Source: JBAZOJ01 sp041648755 (GTDB taxonomy: Bacteria; Planctomycetota; B143-G9). Taken from it: 8,444 bases of DNA. Shown here piece after piece: positions 6,894 to 8,444 of this stretch; position 1 is the stretch's first letter, and every line of letters starts with the position of its first letter. Made by a program: the position numbers and the translations under genes. The notes beneath the pieces were generated by a model. It was not told where the DNA came from, made no database searches, and saw only the letters and a list, made by a program, of their open reading frames with translations. The stretch is from positions 1 through 8,444 of the forward strand of contig JBAZOJ010000165.1 of assembly GCA_041648755.1 (NCBI GenBank). The letters are read 5' to 3'.

Positions 6894-6911
6894 TTCACAG
6901 TTGGTCAAAAT
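6894..6911 (-). promoter_or_regulatory. 18-bp upstream block shared by both giant-protein genes (copy B)
   Basis: TTCACAGTTGGTCAAAAT is the partner of the block at 2774-2791, with two mismatches. It begins 154 bases upstream of the start of protein B. On the minus strand it contains TTGACC, a fair -35, but neither copy has a suitable -10 at 16-18 bases, so an ordinary promoter is unlikely. Confidence 0.45.
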
Positions 6912-6999
6912 GACTGAACAGGGGATTCGGCGAAGCCGCTTGCAGCAGACCCGCCATCGAAGGCCGTTCCGGTCGGAGGATCTTTTTGCTAATGAGTTC

Positions 7000-7647
7000 T
7001 CAGAATCGTTTAGCCAGAACCGTGTTGTTCAGGAAGAACAGGCCTGTCCACTCAAGGATCGTCAGGACAGAGCCCAATGCGAAGCAGAGAAGTACGCTGC
7101 GAACTCCGAATAACCCTCGTGCGAGGAGGGCGTTGACGATAACATACGCCCCGGCAAGGCTCAGCATGACCAATACGTTGAACGCCAAGGGTACATACAG
7201 GAGGACCACTGCAAGCAGTCCGCCAACGACTGCGAAAGCTGTGGACGCCGCTAAGGTCTTCATATCTGTTCGGATGGGGAAACCGCCATTTGCCTCCGGA
7301 AAGAACGCCCCCCAGAAAGTGACGATGATGGCGGAAAAGCCCGAGCCTAAACACAAACCTGAGAGAAACCTGCCGTAGTTCCCGGGGTCGAGCCCAAGGA
7401 ACCGCTCACCTGCAACTTCCATAGGAAGAAGCAGACACAAGAGAACCGGAAGCCACAGCCCCCGGGCCGAAACGTCTCCACTTCTGCGACGGAATGCAAA
7501 AAAGAGCGCAACAAACCCAAGGGCGAATCCCATGTAGATCCCGCTGCACCTTGCGCACAGAAGGCTTGAACCACCAAGGGCCTGCAACAGCCTGTCGGGC
7601 CTGTGATGGCAAAAGGTGTACAGCAGGCTATCGAGAGTGGGCATCAT
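7000..7647 (-). CDS. DUF2085-family integral membrane protein
   Basis: The 215-residue protein opens with a short N-terminal segment carrying the family signature: C13-H-H-R-P-D-R19, then C31-A-R-C34-S-G-I-Y-x-G40. The CHxxP...CxRCxGxYxG pattern is typical of DUF2085 and could bind a metal, though no function has been established to my knowledge. About six hydrophobic segments follow (near residues 37-53, 64-80, 92-115, 132-155, 156-177, 184-207), so it is longer than the bare domain. The ATG at 7647 overlaps the stop of the L,D-transpeptidase gene as ATGA. A second ATG follows immediately (7644), and GAGGA directly before the first ATG is better spaced for the second, so the start may be one codon later. 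The overlap implies co-transcription and coupled translation with the transpeptidase. Confidence 0.85.
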   Translation of the reverse strand: MMPTLDSLLYTFCHHRPDRLLQALGGSSLLCARCSGIYMGFALGFVALFFAFRRRSGDVSARGLWLPVLLCLLLPMEVAGERFLGLDPGNYGRFLSGLCLGSGFSAIIVTFWGAFFPEANGGFPIRTDMKTLAASTAFAVVGGLLAVVLLYVPLAFNVLVMLSLAGAYVIVNALLARGLFGVRSVLLCFALGSVLTILEWTGLFFLNNTVLAKRF

Positions 7648-8444
7648 TCCTCAATGGTCACCGCGTCGCCAATATGCAGGAAATCGTACAGTTCCTCGAC
7701 CTCACCGTTTCTCATCCTGATGCAGCCTGCCGAAGAAGCCGTACCGATGGAGGAATCATCGGTCGTGCCGTGGATTCCGTAATGCGGTGCGCTGATGCCA
7801 ATCCATCGCGTTCCAAGAATATTCCGCGGGTCTCCCGGAGGAATCCGCTCGTTCCCTTTGTACCAGAACGGGTTTTCCTCGAGCGTGGTGACCGTGAATG
7901 CTCCAACAGGAGTCTGATTGTCAATTCCTTCACGCCCGGTACCGACCTGGTAGCTGCGAATGAACTTGTCATTGAACAGCAATGTCAGGGAGAAGGTGGA
8001 CTTGCGGGCAACGACAGCCGCCCTGCCCTGCAGAAGTTTCAGTTTCTGACCGACGGTGATCTTGTCATTACGGAGCTTGTTGATCCTGACGATGAGGTTG
8101 ACCATCGTGCCATTGGCTGCCGCGATCTTCGAAAGGTTGTCGTTCGATTTCACGGTGTAGATTGTCGAGTCGGTTGCAGGATTCTGTGAGAATATGACGT
8201 AATCGTTGAGCACCCTCAGCCGACTCTCCACCTCCGGTCTCTTCTCGGCAGGAGTCGCGCGCCAGACGATACAGTATGCCTCACGAACGGCGTCCCATTT
8301 CGAGTATTGCTTTGCGTCCTCAACAAACGCCTTGTAGAGAGGGGGTGCAAATTCGCCTGCCGAGATAGCTGCGGAGACGGCAGTCGCAGCGCCGGGAAGC
8401 GCGAGCCGGAAGAAATTCAGGCTTTCCTCCAGCGAACCAGCCTT
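7644..8444 (-). CDS. L,D-transpeptidase with LysM domain, C-terminal 266 residues (5' end outside window)
   Basis: The frame stays open from the window edge to the stop at 7644. A GTG at 8231 is in frame, but the 71 codons upstream of it are also coding-like (helical, rich in Ala, Glu and Lys), so the true start lies beyond 8444. Visible residues 1-80 look helical and may be TPR-like. A LysM domain follows at about 95-139 (YTVKSNDNLSKIAAANG, then ITVGQKLKLL), which binds glycan strands. The YkuD domain covers about 149-265 and contains the TPVGAFTV segment, IPPGDPRNILGTRW, HGT (His at 225) and SSAGCIRMRN with catalytic Cys241. All expected catalytic residues are present. The enzyme would make or exchange 3-3 peptide cross-links, or attach proteins to peptidoglycan, outside the cytoplasmic membrane. 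It is the first visible gene of a coupled pair with the DUF2085 protein. Confidence 0.92.
   Translation of the reverse strand, partial: KAGSLEESLNFFRLALPGAATAVSAAISAGEFAPPLYKAFVEDAKQYSKWDAVREAYCIVWRATPAEKRPEVESRLRVLNDYVIFSQNPATDSTIYTVKSNDNLSKIAAANGTMVNLIVRINKLRNDKITVGQKLKLLQGRAAVVARKSTFSLTLLFNDKFIRSYQVGTGREGIDNQTPVGAFTVTTLEENPFWYKGNERIPPGDPRNILGTRWIGISAPHYGIHGTTDDSSIGTASSAGCIRMRNGEVEELYDFLHIGDAVTIEE

Larger units (their letters stand above)
6740..6999. other. Intergenic region upstream of protein B
   Basis: These 260 bases between the DUF2085 stop and the start of protein B hold no supported gene. They contain the Shine-Dalgarno site, a tandem ACAGTACT duplication and the 18-bp block shared with the gene A upstream region. 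I see no hairpin with a T-run after the DUF2085 gene; CGGC-GAA-GCCG at 6928-6938 lacks a T-tract. Read-through from the envelope pair into protein B is therefore possible. No promoter here is convincing: TTTATG-17-TATCGT (6857 to 6829, minus strand) is the best I see and is weak. Confidence 0.6.

Noticed and set aside
6928..6938. Terminator after the DUF2085 gene (CGGC-GAA-GCCG)
   Set aside because: The stem is only four base pairs and no T-run follows on the minus strand.
7494..8189. Plus-strand open frame of 231 codons
   Set aside because: It lies antisense to the L,D-transpeptidase and the start of the DUF2085 gene, both of which have clear domain motifs. It shows no recognisable protein features.

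Overview
The window is a bacterial segment with moderate GC by eye. All four recognisable genes lie on the minus strand, and both ends of the window cut through a gene. Strong Shine-Dalgarno sites, sigma70-like hexamers, an intrinsic terminator and LysM/YkuD peptidoglycan domains all indicate Bacteria. The sequence does not fix a phylum. Large secreted proteins with divergent InlB B-repeats and a C-terminal CFIATAA box are known from several mostly environmental lineages, so I leave the organism open.

Reading in the direction of transcription (high to low coordinates): (1) 8444-7644 is the C-terminal 266 residues of an L,D-transpeptidase (helical region, LysM, YkuD with an intact His/Ser/Cys motif). 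(2) 7647-7000 is a DUF2085-type multipass membrane protein whose start overlaps the previous stop as ATGA, so the two form a translationally coupled pair. (3) 6999-6740 is non-coding and holds the upstream region of the next gene. (4) 6739-2948 is a 1263-residue secreted mosaic protein: signal peptide, FN3-like domain, MAM/jelly-roll-like domain, seven divergent InlB B-repeats, a probable seven-bladed propeller, a Gly/Thr/Ser/Pro linker and a CFI-box C-terminal domain. (5) 2947-2611 is intergenic. It holds a strong terminator, five further perfect inverted repeats within about 180 bp, two candidate promoters for the next gene and a Shine-Dalgarno site. (6) 2610-1 is the first 870 codons of a second protein, colinear with the first through all seven repeats and cut by the window edge just as its propeller region begins.

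The most notable content is the tandem pair of giant paralogous surface or extracellular proteins, and the densely structured stretch between them. The repeats correspond one-to-one in order, so the array existed before the gene duplicated. An 18-bp block (16/18 identical) lies about 155-165 bp upstream of both start codons, which suggests shared regulation or a duplicated upstream region. The L,D-transpeptidase and DUF2085 genes upstream suggest a cell-envelope neighbourhood, but no direct functional link to the giant proteins can be shown from sequence alone.
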